Positions 25,572 through 35,296 of a DNA stretch of 64,000 nt are shown here, one piece after another. The stretch covers positions 1 through 64,000 of the forward strand of contig JABIWH010000021.1 in assembly GCA_018701215.1 (NCBI GenBank). The letters run 5' to 3'. Made by a program: the position numbers and the translations under genes. The notes beneath the pieces were generated by a model. That model was not told the DNA's origin. It saw nothing but the letters and a program-made list of their open reading frames with translations, and made no database searches. Positions within the stretch are counted from its first letter, which is position 1. Each line of letters opens with the position of its first letter. The DNA comes from Rhodospirillaceae bacterium (GTDB lineage: Bacteria > Pseudomonadota > Alphaproteobacteria > GCA-2731375).

Positions 25572-27907
25572 GCATCGGCGCCAGCGTCCCCCGTGACCGG
25601 GCCAAGCGGCTGTTGCTGGGCCGGGGCAATTATGTGGACGACATCAGCCTGCCGCGCATGCTGCACCTGGCCCTGGTCCGCAGCCCCTATGCACACGCCC
25701 ATGTCGGCGCAATCGAGACCAGGGAGGCCTTGGCCTTACCCGGCGTCATTGCCGTCTTCACGGCGGAGGATCTGGAAGGGGCGGTGTCATCATGGCGGGC
25801 GGAACATAAACTGTTTCCCGCCATGGCAGCGCCGGAACAATTCGCCCTAGCCCGCGACGTGGTGCGCTGGCAGGGCGAGGCGGTCGCCGCCGTCCTGGCC
25901 AATAGCCGGGCCGAAGCCGAGGATGGCGCCGAGCGTGTCTCGGTGGATTGGGACGAGTTACCGGCAATAACGGATGCCAACCAGGCCCTGGCCCCGAACG
26001 CGCCCGTTCTGCATGACGACATGAGCAGCAATCTGGCGTTTGAAACCCAGGTCACGGCGGGTGATGTGAATGCGGCCTTCGCCGACGCCGATCATGTGGT
26101 GGAAGAGCATTTTCGCTTTCACCGCCACAGCGGCATCAGCCTGGAACCGAGGGGCATTATTGCCGCGTTCGAGCCGTCGGAGAGCCGCCTGACCGTGCAC
26201 CAATCGCACCAGACGCCGCACCAGCAGCAGGACCTGTATGCCCGCCTGCTCGGTCTGCCGGAACATAAAGTGCGTGTCATTTGCCCTGACGTGGGCGGCG
26301 CCTTTGGCTTGAAACATCACCTGATGGCGGACGAGTTGGTGGCTTGCGCCGCGGCGCGGTTGCTGGGACGGCCCGTCAAGTATATCGCCGACCGCCTGGA
26401 GTCCTTCCTGGCCGACGTGCATTGCCGGGACCATGAGGTTGAGGCCCGCATGGCCTTTTCCGACACGGGAGAGATCCTGGGCATTCAGGTAGATGACCTG
26501 TTCAATGCGGGCGCCTATGGCCAGTACCCGCGCTCCAGCATCGCCGAAGGTAATCAGATCAGCCGTCTGACCGGCGCGCCCTACCGCCACCAACATTATC
26601 GGGCCGACGTACGCATGGCCTTTCTGAACAAGAGCATCCTGGGCCATATTCGATCCGTCGGCCACCCCATCGCCTGCGCGGTGGCCGAACGTCTGGTCGA
26701 TCTGGGTGCGGAGACCTTGGGCCTGGACCCGATCGAAATACGCCGGCGAAACTATCTCGATGGGGACGATTTCCCCAGAACCTCCTCGGGCGGCGTCGAG
26801 TTCGAACAACTGTCCTTTAACGGCTGCCTGGACAGGGCCCTGGAGATCGTCGACATGACGCAGTTCCGCCAGGAGCAGACGGAGCTACGCGCCCAGGGCA
26901 TCTATCGCGGCATCGGCGTGGCGACATTCGTCGAACTAACCGCCATCGGCCCGGAATATTATGGCGAGGGCGGCCAGCATATCTCGGCCCAGGAAACCTG
27001 TCTGTTACGCCTGGAAGCCTCGGGCACCGTGCGCTGCTACACTGGCGCCACGGATCAGGGCCAGGGCATCGACACGGGCATCCAGCAGGTCGTGGCCGAT
27101 GCCCTGGGGGTGGCCTTGGCGGATATCGAAGTGATCAGCGGCGACAGCGCGCTGTGTCCGGTGGGCGGCGGTTCCTGGGGCTCGCGTGGTGCAGCACTTG
27201 GTGGCGAAGCGGCATTGCGGGCGGCAACAACGCTGAAACGAAATATTCTCAACATCGCCGCCTCTCTATTGCAAAAAGATCCTAGCGACTTGAGCATCGA
27301 TCAGGGCGTGGTCGTCGACGGCCGCTCCGGCGCGGCGCACATGGCGGTTTCGGAAATCGCCCGGATCGGCCACTTTCAGCCCTACAGCATTCCTGAAGGC
27401 ATCAACGCCGATTTGACCGTAACCGAACGCTACGCCAGCCGGGGCCGCCTGTTTCTGGCCGGTAATGGCCTGCAGATCGCCATTGTCGATGTTGATGTGG
27501 ACAGCGGCATGGTCACGCCGCTGCGCCACGTGGTGGTGCACGATTGCGGCCGTATTCTCAATCCCCTGCTGGTCCAGGAGCAAGTACGTGGCGGCGTCGT
27601 CCAGGGTATCGGCGCCGCGCTGTATGAAGAGCTGCGCTATGACGAAGATGGCCATCTTTTGACCGGCAGTTTCGCCGACTATCTGGTGCCCATGGCCGGC
27701 GAAATGCCGGATATCGAAGTTGCCCATATCGAAACCCCGACCAAGACCTCGGAACTGGGCGCAAAAGGTGCGGGCGAGGCCGGTACGGCGGGCGCCGTGG
27801 GTGCCATTCTAAATGCGGTCAACGATGCCATCAGGCCCTTCGATGCCACGATCGCCGAAACGCCGATCACGCCGCCGAGGCTGCTGCGCGCCTTGGGCCG
27901 AATTTAA
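25568..27907 (+). CDS. Molybdenum hydroxylase large subunit, molybdopterin-binding (not CO dehydrogenase form I)
   Basis: 779 residues, normal length. It binds the molybdopterin cytosine dinucleotide cofactor. The GGAFG loop (DVGGAFGLKHH) and the catalytic Glu, E737 in GAKGAGEAGT, are present. The active-site loop that reads AYxCSFR in true CO dehydrogenase and AYRGAGR in form II enzymes reads GHIRSVGHP here (359-367). It is therefore neither, and the substrate is probably an aromatic or N-heterocyclic compound rather than CO; that is inference. The stop overlaps the convergent IclR gene by four bases. No XdhC or CoxDEF-type maturation genes are nearby. Confidence 0.92.
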   Translation: MSIGASVPRDRAKRLLLGRGNYVDDISLPRMLHLALVRSPYAHAHVGAIETREALALPGVIAVFTAEDLEGAVSSWRAEHKLFPAMAAPEQFALARDVVRWQGEAVAAVLANSRAEAEDGAERVSVDWDELPAITDANQALAPNAPVLHDDMSSNLAFETQVTAGDVNAAFADADHVVEEHFRFHRHSGISLEPRGIIAAFEPSESRLTVHQSHQTPHQQQDLYARLLGLPEHKVRVICPDVGGAFGLKHHLMADELVACAAARLLGRPVKYIADRLESFLADVHCRDHEVEARMAFSDTGEILGIQVDDLFNAGAYGQYPRSSIAEGNQISRLTGAPYRHQHYRADVRMAFLNKSILGHIRSVGHPIACAVAERLVDLGAETLGLDPIEIRRRNYLDGDDFPRTSSGGVEFEQLSFNGCLDRALEIVDMTQFRQEQTELRAQGIYRGIGVATFVELTAIGPEYYGEGGQHISAQETCLLRLEASGTVRCYTGATDQGQGIDTGIQQVVADALGVALADIEVISGDSALCPVGGGSWGSRGAALGGEAALRAATTLKRNILNIAASLLQKDPSDLSIDQGVVVDGRSGAAHMAVSEIARIGHFQPYSIPEGINADLTVTERYASRGRLFLAGNGLQIAIVDVDVDSGMVTPLRHVVVHDCGRILNPLLVQEQVRGGVVQGIGAALYEELRYDEDGHLLTGSFADYLVPMAGEMPDIEVAHIETPTKTSELGAKGAGEAGTAGAVGAILNAVNDAIRPFDATIAETPITPPRLLRALGRI

Positions 27908-28674
27908 TCCGACAGGCCGCCAGCCACGCTGCGCAACCGTTGCGCCAGGGCCTGGCGCTGGCTGTCGTCCAACTGCGCCGCCAACCCGACCGCGACAACC
28001 GCCCGGCTGGGCGCGCCTGGTGATGGCGCTATGGGCGCCGCAATAATAACGATGCCGCGAATATAGTTGCCATCGTCGATGGCGAAGCCATCCCGCCGGG
28101 CGGCTTCGATTTCATCCAGCCAGGTCTCGAACGCTGGCGGGTTCTGCCAACGCAGTTTCTCAAAGCTGCGGGCCAGTTTTTGCCGGTCCCAACCCCGCTG
28201 TGCCGCGACACAGCGGCCAGTGGCCGAGATCAAGGCCGGGAACTGGCTGCCGATATTGACATGAATGCTCAAGTTGAGGCGTGGGCTGGCCAGGGCGGCG
28301 ACCACCATATGCTCGTGACTATCCAGCTCCACCCCAATGGCGGCCACATCAAAGGTGGCGGCGATGTCTTCCAAATGGCTCTGCACCGCCTGCACGAAAC
28401 CGCTGCTGCCCAACATATCCCGGGCGATGCCCAGGATACCGATGCCCAGGCTGTAGCGTTTCGTATTGGGTTCGAACACCACCAGATCCTCGTAGGCCAG
28501 GGTGCGCAGGATATGCAGCGCGGTGGAGGGGATCAGGTCCAGCTCGCGGGCAATGCGGTTAACGCCCAAAGGTTCCTGGCTACGGCCCAGATAACGTAAT
28601 ATTCTGGCCGCCCGGCTGACGGCTGTCACGGGCCGCGCCGGGGCTGTTGGCTGGGGATCGGTAGGTTCGGTCAT
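27904..28674 (-). CDS. IclR family transcriptional regulator
   Basis: 256 residues from the ATG at 28674; an ATG at 28698 is equally unsupported by a ribosome binding site. The N-terminal winged helix is SRAARILRYLGRSQEPLGVNRIARELDLIPSTALHILRTL. The C-terminal ligand domain contains IHVNIGSQFPALISATGRCVAA, as usual for IclR. It is divergent from hyuA at 28762 with 87 bp between, so it most likely controls the hydantoinase genes. It also converges on the molybdenum hydroxylase operon. The effector is unknown. Confidence 0.9.
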   Translation of the reverse strand: MTEPTDPQPTAPARPVTAVSRAARILRYLGRSQEPLGVNRIARELDLIPSTALHILRTLAYEDLVVFEPNTKRYSLGIGILGIARDMLGSSGFVQAVQSHLEDIAATFDVAAIGVELDSHEHMVVAALASPRLNLSIHVNIGSQFPALISATGRCVAAQRGWDRQKLARSFEKLRWQNPPAFETWLDEIEAARRDGFAIDDGNYIRGIVIIAAPIAPSPGAPSRAVVAVGLAAQLDDSQRQALAQRLRSVAGGLSD

Positions 28675-28761
28675 GGACGCAGCATATATTGCTATCATGG
28701 CCGGTTCTACATCGCTGCGACTGGCAGAGGTAACATGAGCGAATTAGTGGAGTAAATCGGC

Positions 28762-30843
28762 ATGGCCTATCGCCTTGGCATCGACATTGGCGGCACCTTC
28801 ACTGATTTTGCCCTGGTAAATTCAACTGGGTTTAATGAAGACGCCGGGACGTTTGCCATTCACAAGCAGCTGACCACGCCCGATGATCCCTCCCGTGCGG
28901 TTCTGGAAGGCACCGCCAACCTGTTGCGCCGCCATGGCTTGGATTTGGGCGCGGTCGTCGAAATCGTCCACGGTACGACCCTGGTCACCAACGCGGTGAT
29001 CGAGCGCAAGGGCGCGCGTACGGGCCTGCTGACCACGCGGGGCTTTGGCGATATCCTCGATATGCGCCAGGAGAAACGCTACGACGTGTTTGATCTGCGT
29101 CTGGTCTTCCCCGATCCCCTGGTACCACGGCGGCGGCGCGGGGAGGTTGACGAGCGCTGCCACTATGACGGCACCATTGAAGTGCCGCTTGATCTGGCTG
29201 GCGCGCGGGCCGCTCTGGACCACTTGGTGCAAGAAGAGCGCATCGAAGCCCTGGCCATCTGTCTGCTGCACGGTTACGCCAACCCCGCACATGAACAAGC
29301 CCTGGGTGAAATGGCGGCGGCGGCTTATCCCGACTTGGCGGTATCGCTATCATCGGAAGTTTGTCCCGAGTGGCGGGAGTTTGAGCGTTTTACCACCACC
29401 ACCATCAACGCCTTTACCCAGCCCATGTTCGATCAGTATCTGCGGCGCTTGGAGATGGGTCTGAAAGAGCTTGGCTTTGGCGGGCAATTTTTCGTCATGT
29501 CGTCCTCGGGCGGTACGCTGACACCTGAAACGGCACGGCGGTTCCCCGCGCGGGTGATCGAGTCCGGCCCCGCCGCCGGCGCCCAGATGTCCGCCTTTCA
29601 TGGCCGCGCCCTGAAACGTACCGAGTTGCTGTCGTTCGATATGGGCGGCACCACCGCCAAGGGCGCCTTGATCCGCGGTGGCGCGGCGATCAAGGTCTAC
29701 CATCAGGAAGTCGCCCGCATGCATGACTTCAAGGCCGGCAGCGGCCTGCCGGTGAAAAGCCCGGTGATCGACATGATCGAGATTGGGGCCGGTGGCGGCT
29801 CCATCGCCGGGGTTGATGTGCGCGGCACCATTCGGGTTGGCCCAAACAGCGCCGGCGCCGATCCCGGCCCGGCCTGCTATGGCCAGGGCGGCGGCGACGC
29901 CACCTTGACCGACGCTAATCTGGTGCTGGGCTATCTGGACCCGGAGTTCTTTCTGGGTGGCGAGATGAGCCTGGATAGGGCGGCATCCGAACAGGTCATT
30001 CGCGACAATATCGCCGCGCCGCTAAAACTGTCCCTGGCGCGGGCCGCGTGGGGTATTCACGAAATCGTCGATGAAGACGTGGCCAGGGCCTTCCGCATTC
30101 ACGCTTCCGAACGGGGCTTTGACTATCGCGGCAGTTCAATGATCGCCTTTGGTGGTTCCGGCCCGGTGCATGCCATGGGCGTGGCGCGCAAGCTGGGCAT
30201 TCCAAGGGTGATCTTTCCTGTTGCCGCCGGTGTCATGTCGGCCCTGGGATTGTTGGCCAGCCCCTTGACGTTTGAAGTGGCACGGACCCGGCAGATCTTT
30301 GTCGATGACCTGACGGCGGAAGATTTCGCCGGCACCCTGGCCGCTCTGGAAGCGGATGCCATGGCGCCGCTGTTGGAGGCTAAAGTCGAGACCGAAGCGT
30401 TAAGCATCAACCGCCGCCTGGACATGCGTTATCACGGCCAGGGCCACGAGATCGAGGTGAGCCTGCCGCCAGATGTCAAAATCGAGGCCTTGGCCCAAAT
30501 ATTCCGCGAACATTATGCGGCGGTACATGGCGCCGCGTTGCTGGACGCGCCATTGGTGGTGACGACCTGGAAGGTGGAGGTCTCGGCGACACCGCCGGAA
30601 CTCGCCAGCGCGGCGCCCACGGCCCAGGGTGAGGCCGCGCCAAAGGGCACCCGGCAGGCCTATTTCGGTGAGGACTATGTGGCGGCGCCGGTCTATGACC
30701 GCCAAGACTTGGGCATCGGCGTCATAATTGACGGCCCGGCCTTGATCGAGGAGCGGGAGTCCACCGTGATCATCGGACCGGGCGATCGAGTGCAAGTGGA
30801 TGAATTTGGCAATCTTATTGCCGAGCTAGTGAGGCTGTCATGA
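28762..30843 (+). CDS. hyuA: Hydantoinase/5-oxoprolinase subunit A, copy 1
   Basis: 693 residues. The actin-like ATPase fold is shown by GIDIGGTFTDFALV, by HGTTLVTNAVIERKG, by SFDMGGTTAKGAL, and by IEIGAGGGSIAGVD with NSAGADPGPACYG. The family couples ATP hydrolysis to opening of hydantoin or 5-oxoproline rings together with subunit B. The ribosome binding site GTGGAG is present. The subunit B gene overlaps the stop by four bases. It is divergent from the IclR gene. A second A/B pair faces it at 33602-37344. Confidence 0.94.
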   Translation: MAYRLGIDIGGTFTDFALVNSTGFNEDAGTFAIHKQLTTPDDPSRAVLEGTANLLRRHGLDLGAVVEIVHGTTLVTNAVIERKGARTGLLTTRGFGDILDMRQEKRYDVFDLRLVFPDPLVPRRRRGEVDERCHYDGTIEVPLDLAGARAALDHLVQEERIEALAICLLHGYANPAHEQALGEMAAAAYPDLAVSLSSEVCPEWREFERFTTTTINAFTQPMFDQYLRRLEMGLKELGFGGQFFVMSSSGGTLTPETARRFPARVIESGPAAGAQMSAFHGRALKRTELLSFDMGGTTAKGALIRGGAAIKVYHQEVARMHDFKAGSGLPVKSPVIDMIEIGAGGGSIAGVDVRGTIRVGPNSAGADPGPACYGQGGGDATLTDANLVLGYLDPEFFLGGEMSLDRAASEQVIRDNIAAPLKLSLARAAWGIHEIVDEDVARAFRIHASERGFDYRGSSMIAFGGSGPVHAMGVARKLGIPRVIFPVAAGVMSALGLLASPLTFEVARTRQIFVDDLTAEDFAGTLAALEADAMAPLLEAKVETEALSINRRLDMRYHGQGHEIEVSLPPDVKIEALAQIFREHYAAVHGAALLDAPLVVTTWKVEVSATPPELASAAPTAQGEAAPKGTRQAYFGEDYVAAPVYDRQDLGIGVIIDGPALIEERESTVIIGPGDRVQVDEFGNLIAELVRLS

Positions 30844-32471
30844 GCCTGGATGCAGTCAGTGTCGGCATTATGTGGGACCGTCTGGTCGCCATCTCGGACG
30901 AGATCGTCACCACGCTGGTGCGGACCTCGTTCTCGACCATCGTCAGTGAAAGCTATGATCTAACCGTGGCCCTGTTGGATGCGGACGGCCAGTTGATGGC
31001 CCAGGGCACCTATAGCGTGCCCGTCTTCATGGGCACCGCGCCCGCCACCCTGCAGCATATGCTGGCGCGCTACCCCGCCGAAAGCCTGCGGCCCGGCGAT
31101 GTGATCATCACCAACGATCCCTGGCTTGGCACCGGCCATATGTTTGACATCAACGTCATGCGGCCGGTTTTTCATGACGGCCGCATTGTCGCCTATGTTA
31201 TCTCCATCACCCATTTGCCCGACATCGGGGGCCTGGGCTTTGGCGCGGCGGCGCGGGAGATCTATCACGAAGGTTTGCGCCTGCCGGTCTGCAAACTGTT
31301 CGAGGCAGGTGTACAGAACGATTTCATCATCGAGCTGATGCGCACCAACGTCCGCGCGCCGGACCAGGTGATCGGCGATCTGATGGCCAACGTCACCGCC
31401 ACCAAGGTCGGCGAAGCCATGCTGACGGGCTTTCTGGTGGAATATGGCCTGGCGGATTTTGCCAGCCTGTCCCAAGAGATTCGGGGCCGCTCGGAAACGG
31501 CGACCCGGGCCCGGATATCGGCCATGCCAGACGGCAGCTATCATAACGAAATCCAGATCGAGGGCGTGGACGGCGCCCTCACCCTGGCCTGTCATATCGA
31601 TGTCGCGGGCGATGCCATGACGGTAGATTTTGCCGGCACCGACGGTTGTGTACGCCAGGGCATCAACGTGCCGTTCTGCTATACCCGCGCCATGGTGCTG
31701 TATTCCATGAAGTGCCTGACCGTGCCGGAACTGCCCAACAATGGCGGCAGCGTCGTTCCCATAACCGTCACCGCACCCGCCGGCTGCCTGCTGGATGCAC
31801 AGCCGCCCTCGCCCACCGGGGCGCGGCACATGATCGGTCACTTCGTCTCGCCCCTGGTCTTTGGCGCCCTGGCCGAGGCGGTGCCCGAACAAATCCAGGC
31901 CGACTGCGGCATGATGGATCTGATGACCTTCCAGGGCCGGCACCGGGACGGCCACGATGTTTCGACGATTTATTTTGCCTCTGGCGGCTTTGGCGCCCTG
32001 GCCGGTCTGGACGGCGCGGAAACCACGCCGGGGCCATCAAACATGGCGGTGGTGCCGATCGAAGTCTGGGAGACGCTGACCTCGACCACGGTAGAGCGTA
32101 AATATCTGCTGCCCGATACGGGCGGTGCGGGCGCATCCCGCGGCGGCCTGGGGCAGGAAGTGGTCATCCGCAATGACAGCGGCCATGTCATGACTGTCTT
32201 CTGCATGGCCAACCGCACGGACTTTCCGCCCCTGGGCCTGATGGGCGGCGGCAACGGCAAGCCACGGGAGCACCGGATCAACGATGTGACCGTGGATCCG
32301 AAAGGCCATTACGAACTGGAGCCTGGCGACCGTATCACCATGATCGAGGCGGGCGGCGCCGGCTATGGCGATCCCGCCTTGCGGCCCCGCGAAGCCATCG
32401 AGTTGGATTTGGCGGAAGGTTTCGTCACACCCGAAGGCGCCGCGCGGGATTATGGCTTCAACGGCGAATAA
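30840..32471 (+). CDS. hyuB: Hydantoinase/5-oxoprolinase subunit B, copy 1
   Basis: 543 residues. Typical segments are ISDEIVTTLVRTSFSTIVSESYDLTVALLD, IITNDPWLGTGHMFDINVM and THLPDIGGLGFG. The C-terminal block EAGGAGYGDPALRPREAI is characteristic of the family. It forms the catalytic partner of subunit A. It starts within the hyuA stop (ATGA overlap). The next gene, the racemase-like one, is convergent and ends seven bases downstream. Confidence 0.93.
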   Translation: MSLDAVSVGIMWDRLVAISDEIVTTLVRTSFSTIVSESYDLTVALLDADGQLMAQGTYSVPVFMGTAPATLQHMLARYPAESLRPGDVIITNDPWLGTGHMFDINVMRPVFHDGRIVAYVISITHLPDIGGLGFGAAAREIYHEGLRLPVCKLFEAGVQNDFIIELMRTNVRAPDQVIGDLMANVTATKVGEAMLTGFLVEYGLADFASLSQEIRGRSETATRARISAMPDGSYHNEIQIEGVDGALTLACHIDVAGDAMTVDFAGTDGCVRQGINVPFCYTRAMVLYSMKCLTVPELPNNGGSVVPITVTAPAGCLLDAQPPSPTGARHMIGHFVSPLVFGALAEAVPEQIQADCGMMDLMTFQGRHRDGHDVSTIYFASGGFGALAGLDGAETTPGPSNMAVVPIEVWETLTSTTVERKYLLPDTGGAGASRGGLGQEVVIRNDSGHVMTVFCMANRTDFPPLGLMGGGNGKPREHRINDVTVDPKGHYELEPGDRITMIEAGGAGYGDPALRPREAIELDLAEGFVTPEGAARDYGFNGE

Positions 32472-32477
32472 ATATTC

Positions 32478-33584
32478 TCAGGATTGATCGAGATAAACCT
32501 TGGGCAAGGTGCCGGCGAGGCGGGGCAAAATCTCCATCAAGGGAAGGTCCAGCCAGGCGCCCAGTTCAGCGCCGGTGATTTCCGCGCCATCCTGCACGCC
32601 CAGCAACACGGCCTCGTCGCCAACCATGGCTGTATCTATCCCGGTGACATCGATCACCGTATGTTCGACGCCCCGGCGTCCAACCACGGGCGCGCGTTGG
32701 CCATGCACCAGAACCTCGCCCAGGGGCGGGCGATGTTTAAAGCCGTCACCGAAGCCAATGGGTAAAACGGCCAACCGGGTTATCTGCTCCACGGCCCCGC
32801 CGCCGAGGAAGCCCACATGGGCGCCAACAGGGAATTCCTTAACCTGGATAATGGCGCTCTTAACTGCTGATATGACCGGCCGGGTCGCGATCATGCCGGC
32901 CCATTCACCTTCCAGCATGTGAAACAACAGCCGGCCGGCGTTGACGGCGTCATAGTTCAATTCCGGATAACTCAAGACAATGTTGGAGGCGGCGACCATG
33001 CGCCCCAAGTCATCGAACCCGGCGGCCCGCCCCGCCTCGTAAGCCTGTTCGAAGTGCGCGATCTGCCGTTTGATGCCCGCGGGATCATCGGCGCCGTTCA
33101 AATGAGTGTAAATACCGGTTAGCCGCAGATTGTTCGAGGCCTGAACGGCGGCAAAGGCGCCTGGCCAGTCCTCGGAATTCAGGCCCAGGCGGCCCAGACC
33201 GGCCTCGACCTTGAACTGCACCTCAAGCGGTTGTCCGACGGCGGCAAAGGCGGCCAGGCTCTCCATATCATGCACGGTAACGATGACGTCCAAGGCGGCG
33301 ACCGATCCTGCCGCCTCGGGCAGGGTTGAGGCATACAGCAGCATGGGCGCCTTGATGCCGGCGTCCCGAATGGCGCGGGCATCCTCGGGGTTGCCGACCG
33401 CCAGGCTGTCGGCGCCGCCTTGCAATGCGGTCCTGCCGGCGGCCACGGCGCCACAGCCAAAGCCATCGTTTTTCACCACCGCCATGATCGCCACATCCGG
33501 CCCGACAACATCCCGTAGCAAGCCCGTATTATGGCGCAACGCGGCCAGATCAATCTCAACCCAGGCAGGACGCGTCATGGTCAT
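32478..33584 (-). CDS. Alanine-racemase-fold PLP protein lacking two hallmark residues
   Basis: 368 residues, the length of alanine racemase. The fold-type III barrel carries the PLP lysine K38 in MAVVKNDGFGCG and GLGRLG with R132. Ungapped alignment by eye with Geobacillus alanine racemase puts F259 (VGFLGG) where the catalytic Tyr265 (SYGAT) belongs. It puts N215 (VNAGRL) where the PLP-binding Arg219 (VRFGIA) belongs, and the GRICMDQ block reads GRRGVEH. It probably binds PLP but should not be a standard alanine racemase. AGGAG precedes the ATG. It is the last gene of the dctPQM-hyuAB operon, 17 bp after hyuB, so it may process an amino acid released from a hydantoin or oxoproline. Confidence 0.82.
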   Translation of the reverse strand: MTMTRPAWVEIDLAALRHNTGLLRDVVGPDVAIMAVVKNDGFGCGAVAAGRTALQGGADSLAVGNPEDARAIRDAGIKAPMLLYASTLPEAAGSVAALDVIVTVHDMESLAAFAAVGQPLEVQFKVEAGLGRLGLNSEDWPGAFAAVQASNNLRLTGIYTHLNGADDPAGIKRQIAHFEQAYEAGRAAGFDDLGRMVAASNIVLSYPELNYDAVNAGRLLFHMLEGEWAGMIATRPVISAVKSAIIQVKEFPVGAHVGFLGGGAVEQITRLAVLPIGFGDGFKHRPPLGEVLVHGQRAPVVGRRGVEHTVIDVTGIDTAMVGDEAVLLGVQDGAEITGAELGAWLDLPLMEILPRLAGTLPKVYLDQS

Positions 33585-33601
33585 TCGCCGGCACTCCTAT
33601 T

Positions 33602-35296
33602 CTATTCCGGCGGCTCGAAGCCGTAGTATTTTCGCAAATATTCAGCACTGAATTTTTCGTCGCGATAGTCCGCCGCCACGGCCTCGGCGTCCCGTTCCGC
33701 CGGGTCGCCGTAACCGCCCGCCCCCGGCGTTTCGATCACCACCGTGTCGTCCGGGCCGAAGGGCACATGATTTGGCTTATCAGGTAAAGTTTCATCATTG
33801 TGGCTGGGCCCTTGAATGGAGAAGCGCCCCGTGCCCCCCGGCTGACCGCCAAAGATACCCCACGGCTGGTGGGCAAAACGTTCACCCATGCCGGAGAAAA
33901 CCGCTTCATGGCCGATTGGGCGCACCACGCGGCGGATGCCCATGCCGCCGCGGTATTTGCCGGCGCCACCCGAGTCCGGGATCAGGCCATAGCTTTCCAC
34001 CATTAGGGGGTATTCCGCCTCGATCGCCTCCACCGGCAGGTTGGACGTGTTGGTGATATGGACCTGCACGCCATCCTTGCCGTCCTTGGTGAAACGGCCG
34101 CCAAAGCCGCCGCCCAGAGTTTCCAAATACAGATATGTGCGGTCATGGCGCGGGTCATGGCCGAAGAACACAGCCGTGACATTGGCGCCGTTGGCAGCCC
34201 CCACCGCTTGTTCGGGCAGGGCCTGGGCCAGGGCGCCGATCAGGACATCGACCACCCGTTGCGAGGTATTGGCGCGGCCCGCCACCGCCGCCGGATGCAC
34301 CGCGTTGACCAGGGTACCCAAGGGTGCGCTGATCTCCACCGCGCGAATCAGGCCGTGATTGTTGGGCAGGTCAGGATCGAGCATGGCCTTCAGGACGTAG
34401 TACACCGCCGATTGGGCGGCGTTGAAGGTCATGTTGAAGTTGCCCTTCATTTGCGGTCCGGTGCCGGTGAAATCAAAGGCGATGTTTTCACCCGCCACAT
34501 CAACGCGCACTGAAATGGGAATGTCCGAGGTACCCATGCCATCGTTGTCCAGCAGGTCGGTAAATTCATAAACACCATCGGGCACGGTGCGGATGCTGTC
34601 ACGCAGGCGGGCCTCGGTCCGGTCCATGATGGCATCGAACGATTGTGCCAACATAGCCCGCCCATAACGTTGCGCCATTTCGCCCAGACGGCGGCTGCCC
34701 AGGCGGCAAGCCGCGACCTGGGCAAAATAATCGCCGCGGCGCTCATGGGGCACGCGCACGTTCAACAACAGCAGATCAAAAATGTCCTGTACCAGCTCGC
34801 CAGCCTTGAACAGGCGCACCAGGGGGATGCGCAGCCCCTCCTGATAGATTTCCGACATGCCGCCGGCCATGCTGCCGGGCGTCATGCCGCCGATATCGGC
34901 GTGATGGGCGATATTGCAAACGAAGCCCAACAATTTGCCGTCCACGAAGGCGGGCATGGCCAGGTTGACGTCGGGCAGATGGGTGCCGCCCGCGACATAG
35001 GGATCATTGGCGACGAAAATGTCGCCCTCGGCGAAATCCTGCTCGGCGTATTTGTCCAGCAACTGCTCCATCATGCCCAGCATGGAGGCAAGATGGATCG
35101 GCAGGGAATTTTCCGATTGCACGACCAATCTGCCCTGGGTATCGGTCAGGGCGATGGAATGGTCGCGGCGCTCCTTGATGTTGGTGGAATAGGCCGCCTT
35201 GGTCAGGGCGATGTACGATTCATCGGTGATCGAGCGCAGGCTGTTGCGCAGGATTTCCAGGGTAATTGGGTCGATATCGTCGTGCGTCCGCGTCAT
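33602..35296 (-). CDS. hyuB: Hydantoinase/5-oxoprolinase subunit B, copy 2
   Basis: 564 residues. DIFVANDPYVAGGTHLPDVNLAMP and AHHADIGGMTPGSMAG are typical, and the C-terminal TPGAGGYGDPAERDAEAVAAD block matches the family end. It begins in the hyuA stop (four-base overlap) and is followed after 17 bp by the racemase-like gene. With copy 1 at 30840 it gives the locus two complete A/B pairs that differ clearly in sequence, which points to different substrates or stereospecificity. Confidence 0.94.
   Translation of the reverse strand: MTRTHDDIDPITLEILRNSLRSITDESYIALTKAAYSTNIKERRDHSIALTDTQGRLVVQSENSLPIHLASMLGMMEQLLDKYAEQDFAEGDIFVANDPYVAGGTHLPDVNLAMPAFVDGKLLGFVCNIAHHADIGGMTPGSMAGGMSEIYQEGLRIPLVRLFKAGELVQDIFDLLLLNVRVPHERRGDYFAQVAACRLGSRRLGEMAQRYGRAMLAQSFDAIMDRTEARLRDSIRTVPDGVYEFTDLLDNDGMGTSDIPISVRVDVAGENIAFDFTGTGPQMKGNFNMTFNAAQSAVYYVLKAMLDPDLPNNHGLIRAVEISAPLGTLVNAVHPAAVAGRANTSQRVVDVLIGALAQALPEQAVGAANGANVTAVFFGHDPRHDRTYLYLETLGGGFGGRFTKDGKDGVQVHITNTSNLPVEAIEAEYPLMVESYGLIPDSGGAGKYRGGMGIRRVVRPIGHEAVFSGMGERFAHQPWGIFGGQPGGTGRFSIQGPSHNDETLPDKPNHVPFGPDDTVVIETPGAGGYGDPAERDAEAVAADYRDEKFSAEYLRKYYGFEPPE

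Noticed and set aside
25568..27907. CO dehydrogenase (aerobic CO oxidation)
   Set aside because: The form I active-site loop AYxCSFR is absent and no CoxDEF-type maturation genes are near.
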